Origin: Actinomycetales bacterium
Lineage (GTDB): Bacteria; Actinomycetota; Actinomycetes; Actinomycetales; Kineosporiaceae
Reading direction: 5' to 3'
Length of the DNA: 46,295 nucleotides
Assembly (NCBI GenBank): GCA_012719445.1
Contig: JAAYAH010000105.1
Coordinates: forward strand, 1-46,295
In this document: positions 1 through 8,370 of the stretch, piece after piece
Layout: every line of letters starts with the position of its first letter
Numbering within the stretch: position 1 is the stretch's first letter
Program-made: the position numbers and the translations under genes
The notes under the pieces: generated by a model
Told to the model about the DNA's origin: nothing
Seen by the model: the letters and a program-made list of their open reading frames with translations, nothing else
Database searches by the model: none

Positions 1-750
<750 letters not shown>

Positions 751-926
751 ACCAACGTCCGGGTGAGGGAACGACCTACCGCTCCCCGGAAACCCGGTCA
801 CGCCGTCCTGACCCCACCAGGATCCCCCCAGAGGGAACAAGACCGTCCGAACCGTTCCCTTCTCCGCGGGCCGGGCTCGTCGTCGTCGGGTACCTCACCG
901 CCCGGTTCCTGTTCCCGGCCGGGACG

Positions 927-1367
927 GTGGCCGGTCTCGACGGCTCACCGGGCTACCTGCTGGGGACCAGCCTGCTGCTGGCCGTCGGCCTCTACGGCAG
1001 CACCTACGCCATCGATCTCGACGAGGCCAGGCGCGACCGCAGGCTCATCCTGCTCGCGGTCACCCTCGGCGTCCTCGTCAAGGCGGTCCTCGTCGGCGGG
1101 GTCCTCGCCCTGGCCCAGCAGAACGGGATCACGGCGATCATCCTCGCGCTGCGGTTGGAGGCGGAGTTCGTGGGCGTGGTCATGGTCGTCGGCCCGGCGA
1201 TCCTCGTGATCAACATGCTGCACCTGGTCGCGAACGCCCTGCTGCGCCGGGCGAGTCACCCGTCGTCAGGGACGCGAGGGTGCCGGAGGCCTGCAGCGGG
1301 TTCCCCGCCGGGCCCGGGCTCGGGTCGGCCGTCTCCGGCCGGACGGCCGCGAAGGTCACCCCCGTGA
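927..1367 (+). CDS. Small integral membrane protein, possibly a 5'-truncated remnant
   Basis: Not recognised with confidence. The frame encodes three or four hydrophobic segments (LLLAVGLYGSTYAIDL, LILLAVTLGVLVKAVLVGG, FVGVVMVVGPAILVINM), which vaguely recall a cation/proton antiporter. After residue ~110 the sequence becomes Pro/Arg/Gly-rich and looks non-coding. The only start in the open frame is GTG 927, but the codons before it read VVVGYLTARFLFPAG, a clean extra membrane helix, so the true 5' end may be lost or use a rare start. Its TGA overlaps the GTG of the next gene (GTGA at 1364-1367), which could be coupling or chance. A decayed gene is a real possibility. Confidence 0.35.
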   Translation: MAGLDGSPGYLLGTSLLLAVGLYGSTYAIDLDEARRDRRLILLAVTLGVLVKAVLVGGVLALAQQNGITAIILALRLEAEFVGVVMVVGPAILVINMLHLVANALLRRASHPSSGTRGCRRPAAGSPPGPGSGRPSPAGRPRRSPP

Positions 1368-3205
1368 GGGACGATCTCCCCGTGTACGTGAGCGTGTCGG
1401 GCGACGGTGCTGGCGAGGGCCCCGGGGGGTGGGTGCTCCGCCGACACGAGGACGACGGCTCCCCCGCCGGTGAGCCGTGGGAGGTCTCCGACCTGGCCGG
1501 TGAGATCGGGCGGCTCGAACGCGAGGAGACTCCCCGCTGGGTGTGGACGGCCACGGCCTCGATCTACCCCCGGCTCCTCGACGCCGGGATCCGGGTCGGC
1601 CGGTGCCACGACCTCGGTCACACCGAGTCGCTGCTGTGCGGGCACGAGCGTCGCGCGGGTCCCGTCCCGCTCGCCCCGGACACCCGTCCCCCTCCCTCCC
1701 CTCCCGGCCGGCACCCGCACGCCGTCCAGCCGGCCCTGTTCGATCCCGCCGCCCGCCCCGGACGCCCGGCGACCGGTCGGGACAGCCCTCGCGACGGTTC
1801 ACCCCCCACCGGAGCTCCCGTCGGCCGGCCCGTCGCCGGAACCCCCGTCGGCCATGCGTCCGTCGGCCAGCCCGTCGACCAGGCCCTCGTCGACCGTGCC
1901 CTCGTCGACCAGGCCCTCGTCGACCAGGTTGCCCGGATCGCCGTGGCGCGCCGCAGCTCGCCGGGGTTCGCGCTGCTCGTCGCCGCGGAGTCGGCCGCGG
2001 CCCTCGCCGCGGCGGAGATGGGCCACGTGGGGCTGCCGTGGCGTGCCGAGATCCACGACGAGATCCTCACCGAGCTGCTCGGTCCTCGCCCTGTGCTCGG
2101 CGGTCGCCCGCCACGGATGCAGACCCTCGCCGAGGAGATCGGCGCCCTGCTCGGCGATCCCCGGCTCAACCCCGACTCCCAGCCGGGCCTGCTGCGGGCG
2201 CTGCGCCGGGCCGGGCTGCCCCTGCGGACGACGAGGTCCCACGAGCTCCGGCGGATCGATCATCCGGTGGTCGCCCCGCTGCTGCACTACAAGGAGCTGT
2301 CCCGGCTGCACTCGGCGAACGGGTGGGCCTGGCGGGAGCAGTGGGTGTGGCAGGGCAGGTTCCACCCGGAGTACGTCCCGGGCGGGGTGGTCAGCGGCCG
2401 CTGGGCCACCCGGGGCGGCGGTGCGCTGCAGATCCCCCGTGCCGTCCGGGCCGCGGTCGTGGCCGACCCCGGCTGGGTCCTGATCGTGGCGGACGCCGGC
2501 CAACTGGAGCCCCGGGTGCTCGCCGCGATCTCCCGCGACGAGCGGATGGCTGCCGCCACCAGGGAGGGCGACCTCTACGCCGCCGTCGCCGCCCAGGCCC
2601 TCGGTCGCCCCGAGGCCAGAGCCGAGGCCAAGGTCGCCCTGCTCTCCGCCATGTACGGGGGTGGCACGTCATCCCCCGCCCTCGCGGCGCTGCGACGGCG
2701 GTTCCCGACCGCTCTCGCCCTGCTCGAGGATGCCGCGAGGGCGGGTGAGGACGGCGAGGTGGTGGCGTCGGTGCTCGGCCGCACCTGCCCGCCGCCCCGA
2801 CCCGGCTGGCAGGACGGCCCGGACGAGGTGATCGGCCCCCGGGCTCGGGCCAGGGGGCGGTTCACCCGCAACTTCGTCGTCCAGGCCTCCGCCGCCGACT
2901 GGGCCAACGTGCTGGTGGCCTCGCTGCGACGTCGGCTCACCGAGCTCGCAACCTCGGGGAACCCGCAGCACCACGGCCGGGCGGGTGGACCGGGCCGGGA
3001 CGACGGGTCACCACCGGGCCGGCCGGACCTGGTGTTCTTCCAGCACGACGAGGTCGTCGTGCACGTTCCGGCCCCGTCGACCGCCGACGCGATGGCGGCG
3101 GTCGAGGCGGCCGGTGCCGAGGCCACCCGGCTGGTGCTCGGCGAGCGGGGGGTGCGCATCCCGCTGCGGCCGAAGGCGGTGAGCTCCTACGCCGAGAAGG
3201 GGTGA
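1364..3205 (+). CDS. Family A DNA polymerase-like protein without proofreading domain
   Basis: About 613 residues. The C-terminal half carries all three family A polymerase motifs. Motif A is VADAGQLEPRVLA (catalytic Asp ~377), motif B is AKVALLSAMYGGG (Lys ~423) and motif C is QHDEVVV (His-Asp-Glu ~561-563), so the palm and fingers look intact. No 5' nuclease domain and no recognisable DEDD exonuclease motifs are seen. Such proteins are often annotated in actinobacteria as bifunctional 3'-5' exonuclease/DNA polymerase. Residues ~110-195 are a Pro/Gly-rich insertion with a near-tandem ALVDxALVDQ repeat. Start chosen at GTG 1364; GTG 1382 is equally possible. Role probably in DNA repair or lesion bypass (inference). 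Confidence 0.85.
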   Translation: MRDDLPVYVSVSGDGAGEGPGGWVLRRHEDDGSPAGEPWEVSDLAGEIGRLEREETPRWVWTATASIYPRLLDAGIRVGRCHDLGHTESLLCGHERRAGPVPLAPDTRPPPSPPGRHPHAVQPALFDPAARPGRPATGRDSPRDGSPPTGAPVGRPVAGTPVGHASVGQPVDQALVDRALVDQALVDQVARIAVARRSSPGFALLVAAESAAALAAAEMGHVGLPWRAEIHDEILTELLGPRPVLGGRPPRMQTLAEEIGALLGDPRLNPDSQPGLLRALRRAGLPLRTTRSHELRRIDHPVVAPLLHYKELSRLHSANGWAWREQWVWQGRFHPEYVPGGVVSGRWATRGGGALQIPRAVRAAVVADPGWVLIVADAGQLEPRVLAAISRDERMAAATREGDLYAAVAAQALGRPEARAEAKVALLSAMYGGGTSSPALAALRRRFPTALALLEDAARAGEDGEVVASVLGRTCPPPRPGWQDGPDEVIGPRARARGRFTRNFVVQASAADWANVLVASLRRRLTELATSGNPQHHGRAGGPGRDDGSPPGRPDLVFFQHDEVVVHVPAPSTADAMAAVEAAGAEATRLVLGERGVRIPLRPKAVSSYAEKG

Positions 3206-3223
3206 ACGCGGCCGGCAAACGGC

Positions 3224-3262
3224 GGTGAGGCCGTTCCACCCCGTCGGGGGAACGGCCTCACC
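3224..3262. terminator. Bidirectional terminator between polymerase gene and csp
   Basis: A perfect 14-bp stem, GGTGAGGCCGTTCC (3224-3237) with GGAACGGCCTCACC (3249-3262), and an 11-nt loop. It lies just past the polymerase stop and 51 bp beyond the csp stop, so it can serve both convergent genes. There is no T-tract, which is common for actinobacterial terminators. Confidence 0.75.
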
Positions 3263-3313
3263 GATCTCTGTGTGACGCGGTGACGGCGACTCACGCCCTC
3301 ACCAAGTCTGCGG

Positions 3314-3517
3314 TCAGAGCGGGCGCACAGCCTCGGCCTGCGGACCCTTCTGGCCCGTACCGACCTCGAACTCCACGCGCTGCCCCTCGTCGAGGGACTT
3401 GTACCCGTCCGCCTGGATGGCAGACCAGTGGACGAAGACGTCAGCGCCACCACCATCGACGGTGATGAAGCCGTAGCCCTTCTCGGCGTTGAACCACTTG
3501 ACGGTTCCCTGAGCCAT
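3314..3517 (-). CDS. csp: Cold-shock protein, CspA family
   Basis: A 67-residue single cold-shock domain that binds single-stranded RNA or DNA and acts as an RNA chaperone. It has RNP1 KGYGFI (residues 13-18) and an RNP2-type motif VFVHW, starts [10 protein letters not shown] and ends QAEAVRPL, the usual full length. ATG 3517 is preceded by GGAGCAGGA. RNP2 reads VFVHWSAI where VFVHFSAI is common, a conservative change. It is transcribed alone and faces the polymerase gene. A csp near groEL2 matches what I recall of Streptomyces gene order. Confidence 0.96.
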   Translation of the reverse strand: MAQGTVKWFNAEKGYGFITVDGGGADVFVHWSAIQADGYKSLDEGQRVEFEVGTGQKGPQAEAVRPL

Positions 3518-3800
3518 TCCTGCTCCAGTTGCTGTGTTTCTTGGTCATCGGCCAGCGCAGGTGCGCTGAACCGGGTCTCACGCTCGACGTACCAACCCGG
3601 GTGGGCTGGGTCCGCGATGGTCCAACGTGCGAGCCTCTAGCGCTGGTGCAGGAGAGGACGTGCTCATCGAACTGTTCGACCAGCAGCCACCCTACCCGTT
3701 CCTGCGCCTCGTCACACACCGCCACGCAATGACGACGCGTCGAGATCACACGATGATACCGGCGTCGTCGATCTCCGCGAGTCGGTGCCGCCCCTCCGGA

Positions 3801-4409
3801 TCAGGGCTGGTAGTCGCTCGCGAGGATCGCCGTGAGCCCGTTGCCGGCCAGCGTCGGCGATCTCTGGACCGTCCGCGTGCCGAGATCCGCGGCCACCGCC
3901 TGCGCCGTTGCCCGCTGCGCCATGGTGGCGTAGTACACCGTCGTCTGCGGGACGCTGCCCAGCGGCCGGTGGTTGGTGACCTCGCCGATGGTCCACCCGG
4001 CGGCCTTGAGCTGGTCGGCAGCCTTCTTGGCCAGCCCGGCGGTGGAGGTGTTGTTGAGAACCTTGACCGTCAGGCTGCGGTCGACCTGGGGCTGTTGCTG
4101 CTCCGTCGACTCGGTGGGGCTCTGGCTCTGCTGCGGTGTCTGCGACGGCCGGTCGCTCGGGGTCGCCGGTTGGCTGGCCGACGGCCCGGCCTCGGGGTCA
4201 CCTCCGGAGTCCTGCCCGCCGAGGCTGCCCACCAGGGCCCACAGACCCACGAGGACGACGGCGACGACGGCGACGACGGCGACAACGGGTGCCACGGCTG
4301 CCGCGGGAGTCGGCCGGGCCCGGTGGGCACCACGACGGGTCGCCTCGATGGGCGAGTACCGGTCGTCCTGGCCGTAGGACCGCGAGGGGCCACCGCGCGT
4401 GGCGTTCAT
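3801..4409 (-). CDS. LytR_C-domain membrane-anchored envelope protein (VirR-like)
   Basis: 202 residues in three parts: a short basic cytoplasmic tail, one membrane helix (about 36-65, rich in Val/Ala), and a Pro/Ser/Gln-rich linker (66-110) leading to a LytR_C domain (about 112-200, beginning SLTVKVLNNTSTAGLA). The layout and the neighbour DUF3263 match Mycobacterium tuberculosis Rv0431 (VirR) and Rv0430, so an envelope role in peptidoglycan or cell-wall polymer organisation is likely. The catalytic LCP domain of LytR proteins is absent. ATG 4409 is preceded by GAGGTGAG. It lies 37 bp downstream of DUF3263 and is probably co-transcribed with it. Confidence 0.85.
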   Translation of the reverse strand: MNATRGGPSRSYGQDDRYSPIEATRRGAHRARPTPAAAVAPVVAVVAVVAVVLVGLWALVGSLGGQDSGGDPEAGPSASQPATPSDRPSQTPQQSQSPTESTEQQQPQVDRSLTVKVLNNTSTAGLAKKAADQLKAAGWTIGEVTNHRPLGSVPQTTVYYATMAQRATAQAVAADLGTRTVQRSPTLAGNGLTAILASDYQP

Positions 4410-4446
4410 CGAACACTCACCTCACGATGATGCCCCATCCGGGCCG

Positions 4447-4737
4447 TCAGACGCTGATACCCAGCCGACGAGCCGAGCGCGCGCGCTGCCTCGCGGAGCG
4501 CATCCGGCGCAGCCGCTTGACCAGCATGGGGTCGTGAGCGACGGCCTCTGGCCGGCCGATCAGGGCGTTGAGCACCTGGTAGTACCTGGTGGTCGACATG
4601 TCGAAGAGCTCCCGGACGGCCTGCTCCTTCGACCCGGCGTACTTCCACCACTGCCGCTCGAAGGCGAGGATCTCCTGGTCCCGCGGGGACAGTTCCCCCT
4701 GCCCCGGCTGACCCGAGGCAACGCGGGCGACGTCCAT
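4447..4737 (-). CDS. DUF3263 family small protein with putative helix-turn-helix
   Basis: 96 residues. The core SPRDQEILAFERQWWKYAGSK followed by a helix-turn-helix-like stretch (KEQAVRELFDMSTTRYYQVL) is typical of actinobacterial DUF3263 proteins such as Rv0430. The C-terminus is strongly basic (RRMRSARQRARSARRL). ATG 4737 was chosen over an upstream GTG in the same frame because GGAGGAGAG sits 3-11 bp before it. It is the first gene of a two-gene unit with the VirR-like protein. The function is unknown; DNA or RNA binding is an inference from the basic tail and helices. Confidence 0.88.
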   Translation of the reverse strand: MDVARVASGQPGQGELSPRDQEILAFERQWWKYAGSKEQAVRELFDMSTTRYYQVLNALIGRPEAVAHDPMLVKRLRRMRSARQRARSARRLGISV

Positions 4738-4811
4738 GACTCTCCTCCAGCGGTTCGACCTCGCCACTGTACGGCGGGAAACACACCCGTGTCATTTCAG
4801 CTCGTCCCTTG

Positions 4812-6155
4812 TCAGGCCATGGTGTCGAGGATGCTTGAGATGTCCGCCTCGGTGGTCCGTGGGTTCACCACGGCGAGGCGCGTCACGGTCTCTCCCCCGT
4901 ACGTCGTCGGGACGACGAAGGCGAATCCGGTGAGCAGGAGCCGATCAGACCACACGTGGTACTGCTCCGGCGACCAGCCGAGGCGCCGGAAGGCGACGAC
5001 GGACAGATCGGGTTCGGCGATCAGCTCGAGGTGGGGCCTGCGGCGGACCTCGTCCGCGGCGAACCGGGCCAGCTCGAGCGTGCGTTCGACGGCCCGCGTG
5101 TAGGCGCGGGTGCCGTTCACGGCGACGGAGAACCAGAACGGGAGCCCCCGCGCCCTCCGGGTCAACCCGACGGCCAGGTCGGCCGGGTTGGTCTCCTTGG
5201 TGGCGGCCAGGATGTCGAGGTACCCGGCGCGCTGGGTGTGCGCCTCCCGGGCGGCCTCGGGCTCCCGGTAGAGGAGGGCGCAGCAGTCGTAGGGGGCGAA
5301 CAGCCACTTGTGCGGGTCGACGACGAGGGAGTCGGCGCGTTCGACGCCGTCGAAGAGGCCGCGGACGCTGGGGGCCGCCAGCCCCGCCGCCCCGTACGCG
5401 CCGTCCACGTGCAGCCACGCGCCACGCTCGCCGCAGACCTCCGCGGCCCCGGCGAGGTCGTCGACGATGCCGAGGTTCGTCGTCCCCGCGGTGGCGACCA
5501 CCGCGAACAGTCCGTCGATCCCCGCCACGGTCCGGCGCAGGCTCTCCCCGGTCATCCGACCGCCCGCGTCCACGGGGACGTCGACCAGGTCGACGTCCAT
5601 GACCTCGCACGCGGCGGCAACCGAGGAGTGCGCGTTGGCGCTGGCCGCGACCACCCCTCGCCTCCCGGACGCCGCCGGTGTGCCGGCCCGGGCCCGGTGC
5701 CGGGCCGTCACCAGCGCCGAGAGGGTGCCGACCGTCGCACCGGGGACGAAGACGCCGCCCGCCTCGGACGGCAGCCCCGCGAGATCGGCCAGCCAGCGCA
5801 GCGCCTGGTTCTCGGCGAACACCGCACCGGCCCCCTCCAGCCACGAGCCGCCGTAGACGGACGAGACCCCGACGAGGAGGTCGAACAGCATGGCCGCCTC
5901 GGTCGGCGCGCAGGGGACGAAGGCGAGGAACCGCGGGTGGTCGGTGGAGATGCAGGCTCGGGACAGCGGCCCGGTGAACAGGTCGAGCGCGCGGAGGCCG
6001 AGCCCGTCCTCGGTGACGGTGTCGCCGATCTCCGCCTCCAGCTCCGTCAGGGAGCGTGAGCCGTTCAGGGGCGCCGGGTCCAGCCGGAGACGGTCGCATG
6101 CGGCGCGGAGCACGGCCTGGGCCAGGTTCTCCGTCTCGGCGTCGTACCCGTGCAT
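4812..6155 (-). CDS. Pyridoxal-phosphate-dependent group II amino acid decarboxylase
   Basis: 447 residues of the aspartate-aminotransferase fold family that holds aromatic-amino-acid and glutamate decarboxylases. The Schiff-base lysine is in VDPHKWLF (Lys ~283). Other family landmarks are HVDGAYGA (cofactor-binding Asp), ANAHSSV and GTTNLGIVDD. It would decarboxylate an L-amino acid to an amine in the cytoplasm; the substrate cannot be read from sequence. ATG 6155 is the natural start (MHGYDAETENLAQAV); the frame stays open upstream but that part is low-complexity. It is transcribed divergently from ung across 139 bp and is monocistronic. Confidence 0.88.
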   Translation of the reverse strand: MHGYDAETENLAQAVLRAACDRLRLDPAPLNGSRSLTELEAEIGDTVTEDGLGLRALDLFTGPLSRACISTDHPRFLAFVPCAPTEAAMLFDLLVGVSSVYGGSWLEGAGAVFAENQALRWLADLAGLPSEAGGVFVPGATVGTLSALVTARHRARAGTPAASGRRGVVAASANAHSSVAAACEVMDVDLVDVPVDAGGRMTGESLRRTVAGIDGLFAVVATAGTTNLGIVDDLAGAAEVCGERGAWLHVDGAYGAAGLAAPSVRGLFDGVERADSLVVDPHKWLFAPYDCCALLYREPEAAREAHTQRAGYLDILAATKETNPADLAVGLTRRARGLPFWFSVAVNGTRAYTRAVERTLELARFAADEVRRRPHLELIAEPDLSVVAFRRLGWSPEQYHVWSDRLLLTGFAFVVPTTYGGETVTRLAVVNPRTTEADISSILDTMA

Positions 6156-6294
6156 GGTCGCCGAGTCTAGAACCGTGAGCAGCCGGTGACCTGGAAACGC
6201 GGGGGTGGACGGCGGGTGGGGACGAGCAGGGGTCGGGGCACCAGGGCACGGGGGTTCGGGACGGAGCGGTCGAGACGGACGGTAATCTCCCCGC

Positions 6295-6972
6295 GTGGCA
6301 CCCCGACCACTCACCGACCTCGTGCACCCGAGCTGGGTACCGGCACTCGAACCGGTCGCGGAGCACGTGAGCCGGATGGGCTCCTTCCTCCGCGAGGAAC
6401 TCGCCGCGGGCCGCGGATACCTCCCCAAGGGGGAGAACGTCCTGCGGGCCTTCGCCGAGCCCCTGGACAGCGTGCGCGTCCTCATCGTCGGCCAGGACCC
6501 CTATCCGACTCCCGGGCACGCGATGGGCCTGTCGTTCTCGGTCGCGCCGGACGTGCGCCCGCTGCCCAAGAGCCTGCAGAACATCGCTCGCGAGCTGAAC
6601 GCCGACCTCGGCCATCCGCCACCGCGCACCGGGGACCTCACCCCGTGGGCGCGCAACGGCATCCTGTTGCTCAACAGGGTGCTGACGGTGGCCCCGGGAT
6701 CCCCCGGATCCCACCGGGGCAAGGGCTGGGAGGCGGTCACCGACCAGGCGATCCGGGCTCTCGTCGCCAGGAGGGCCCCGCTGGTGGCCATCCTCTGGGG
6801 GCGGGACGCGCAGACCCTGCGGCCGCTCCTCGGCGCCACACCACGGATCGAGAGCGCCCACCCGAGCCCGATGTCGGCCAGGAACGGGTTCTTCGGTTCC
6901 CGCCCGTTCAGCCGGGCCAACGAGATCCTCACCGAGCTCGGCGCCGAACCGGTCGACTGGCGTCTCGGCTGA
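6295..6972 (+). CDS. ung: Uracil-DNA glycosylase, family 1
   Basis: 225 residues, the usual length. The water-activating loop GQDPYP (Asp68), the uracil-recognition segment GILLLN and the minor-groove intercalation loop HPSPMSA (His189) are all present, as is [13 protein letters not shown]. It removes uracil arising from cytosine deamination, starting base-excision repair. GTG 6295 gives [14 protein letters not shown], which aligns with the family N-terminus. It has its own short upstream region shared with the divergent decarboxylase gene. Confidence 0.97.
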   Translation: MAPRPLTDLVHPSWVPALEPVAEHVSRMGSFLREELAAGRGYLPKGENVLRAFAEPLDSVRVLIVGQDPYPTPGHAMGLSFSVAPDVRPLPKSLQNIARELNADLGHPPPRTGDLTPWARNGILLLNRVLTVAPGSPGSHRGKGWEAVTDQAIRALVARRAPLVAILWGRDAQTLRPLLGATPRIESAHPSPMSARNGFFGSRPFSRANEILTELGAEPVDWRLG

Positions 6973-7093
6973 GGACGGGTCGCGCACCGGGCGCCACCGG
7001 CCACCGGACCGCGGCGCACGCGACCCCGGCCCACCGGATCGCTGACCCACACGGGTGATGTGCGGGATGACCGTGACGTGATAGGACGGTGCG

Positions 7094-8143
7094 ATGCGTG
7101 ACGCCCGCAGCCCGAGGTCTCCGGCCCGGCGCCGTCGCGTCCCGGCGTCCAACTCCGGTCGCGCAGCCTCGGTGCTCTCCGCCGTCACCGTCCTCACCGT
7201 CTGCGCCCTTCCCGTGCTCGGCGGCTGCGGCGGCCCGGACCGGCCGGCGTCCTCGGCGGGACCCGTGACCGGTGGCACGGGCGCGGCCTCGGCCGCTCTC
7301 GGCGACGCCGTCACCACGGGAGCCGGAACGACCGGGACCACCGGGACGACGGGGACCACCACGGCGACCACCGGCCGGACCACCACCCGGACCACCCGGG
7401 ACGCGGCCGCCGCGAAGGCGGTGCAACTCCCGCCCCGGCACGTACGCGCGGACTACCAGATCGGCGGGGCCTACCGGCCGCGGAGCGGGACCCGGCTGGT
7501 GGTGCGCGATCGGAAGGCGGCGCCGCTGTCCGGTGTCTACTCGATCTGCTACGTCAACGCCTACCAGGCGCAGCCGCACGAGCTGTCCTGGTGGCAGAAG
7601 AACCATCCGACGCTCCTGCTGCGCGACGGCTCCGGGAACGAGGTCGTCGACGAGGACTGGAACGAGGTGCTGCTGGACATCTCCACGGATGCCAAGCGCC
7701 GGGCGATCGCCCGGATCGTCGGCGGCTGGTTCGCCGGCTGCGCGACGGCGGGCTTCCGCGGGGTGGAGCCGGACAACCTCGACTCGTGGACCCGGTCCGG
7801 CGGGCGGCTGGACAGCGCCGACGCGATCGCCATGGCCCGGCTGCTGGCGCGGGAGGCGCACGGCCGCGGGCTGGCGATCGGGCAGAAGAACGCCGTCGAG
7901 ATCACGACGTCGCTCCGCTCCGCCGGGTACAACTTCGCGGTCGCCGAGGAGTGCACCCAGTACCACGAGTGCGACGACTACGGCCGCGCCTACCCCGGCC
8001 GGGTGCTCGTCGTCGAGTACCAGCAGGCGGATCTCAGGACGGCGTGTGCCGACCCCGCGGTGGGCAGCACCCTGTCGGTGGTGCTCCGGGACGTCGACGT
8101 CAGCACGCCGTCCGACAGCGACTACGTGTACGGCACCTGCTGA
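7094..8143 (+). CDS. Secreted lipoprotein, GH114 (endo-alpha-1,4-polygalactosaminidase-like) domain
   Basis: 349 residues. The N-terminus has basic residues, a hydrophobic stretch and a lipobox LGGC (Cys45), so it is predicted to be exported and lipid-anchored. A Gly/Thr-rich linker (about 75-115, GTTGTTGTT repeats) follows, then a TIM-barrel-like domain with DYQIGG, SGVYSICYVNAYQ, GFRGVEPDNLDSW and GLAIGQKN, as in GH114/DUF297 proteins. That family includes endo-alpha-1,4-polygalactosaminidase, so the target would be a galactosamine-containing exopolysaccharide. The acidic GVEPDNLD segment probably holds catalytic residues. Cysteines in CYVN, GCAT and ECTQYHEC suggest disulfides. It is monocistronic and convergent with fbiC. 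Confidence 0.78.
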   Translation: MRDARSPRSPARRRRVPASNSGRAASVLSAVTVLTVCALPVLGGCGGPDRPASSAGPVTGGTGAASAALGDAVTTGAGTTGTTGTTGTTTATTGRTTTRTTRDAAAAKAVQLPPRHVRADYQIGGAYRPRSGTRLVVRDRKAAPLSGVYSICYVNAYQAQPHELSWWQKNHPTLLLRDGSGNEVVDEDWNEVLLDISTDAKRRAIARIVGGWFAGCATAGFRGVEPDNLDSWTRSGGRLDSADAIAMARLLAREAHGRGLAIGQKNAVEITTSLRSAGYNFAVAEECTQYHECDDYGRAYPGRVLVVEYQQADLRTACADPAVGSTLSVVLRDVDVSTPSDSDYVYGTC

Positions 8144-8370
8144 TCCCCACGCGCCGTCCGCCGCTCTCCCACCCCCGCCCTCCGCCTACTCCGCTGCCCC
8201 CCACTCCACTGCCCCGCCCTCCCGCGTCCCCCTGTGCCACCGACCGGTGGCCAATCGGGCTCAAACTCGCGAAATAGGCCCACTTGGCCACCAGTCGACG
8301 GCGTGGGGTGTCGACGGCGTGGGGCGGGCAGCGCGGGGGAGGTGGGGGCGGGTTGGTTGCGAGGGGGAGG
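8144..8370. other. Convergent intergenic region with C-rich and G-rich flanks
   Basis: The left part (about 8155-8240) is almost all pyrimidine on the plus strand. The right part (about 8300-8370) is purine/G-rich with several runs of four or five G. In between lies the 53-bp palindromic element. The whole stretch could fold as a large imperfect hairpin and may terminate both convergent genes. No coding sequence is seen. Confidence 0.6.
8243..8295. repeat. 53-bp palindromic intergenic element, copy 1
   Basis: The ends are inverted repeats: ACCGGTGGCCAA on the left and TTGGCCACCAGT on the right, with a ~29-bp centre containing GGGCTCAAACTC. A second copy of exactly the same length lies inverted at 26026-26078. 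Aligned by eye without gaps, 40 of 53 positions agree, including the first 13 bases and GGGCTCAAA. Family unknown to me. Confidence 0.75.

Noticed and set aside
3740-3780. GAGATC...GATCTC near 3744-3776 considered as a terminator for the VirR-like gene
   Set aside because: The arms are only 6 bp with a 21-nt loop and the surrounding bases do not extend the stem.
3627-4430. Plus-strand open frame opposite the VirR-like gene
   Set aside because: Antisense to a well-supported gene with a clear membrane helix and LytR_C domain; composition is not protein-like.
4945-7395. 816-codon open frame on the minus strand across the decarboxylase and ung genes
   Set aside because: It is out of frame with two well-supported genes and has Arg/Pro/Gly-rich, non-protein-like composition, a by-product of high GC.
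8243-8295. 53-bp element considered as a miniature transposon
   Set aside because: No target-site duplication was found at either copy and no transposase is in the window, so only the neutral term intergenic element is used.
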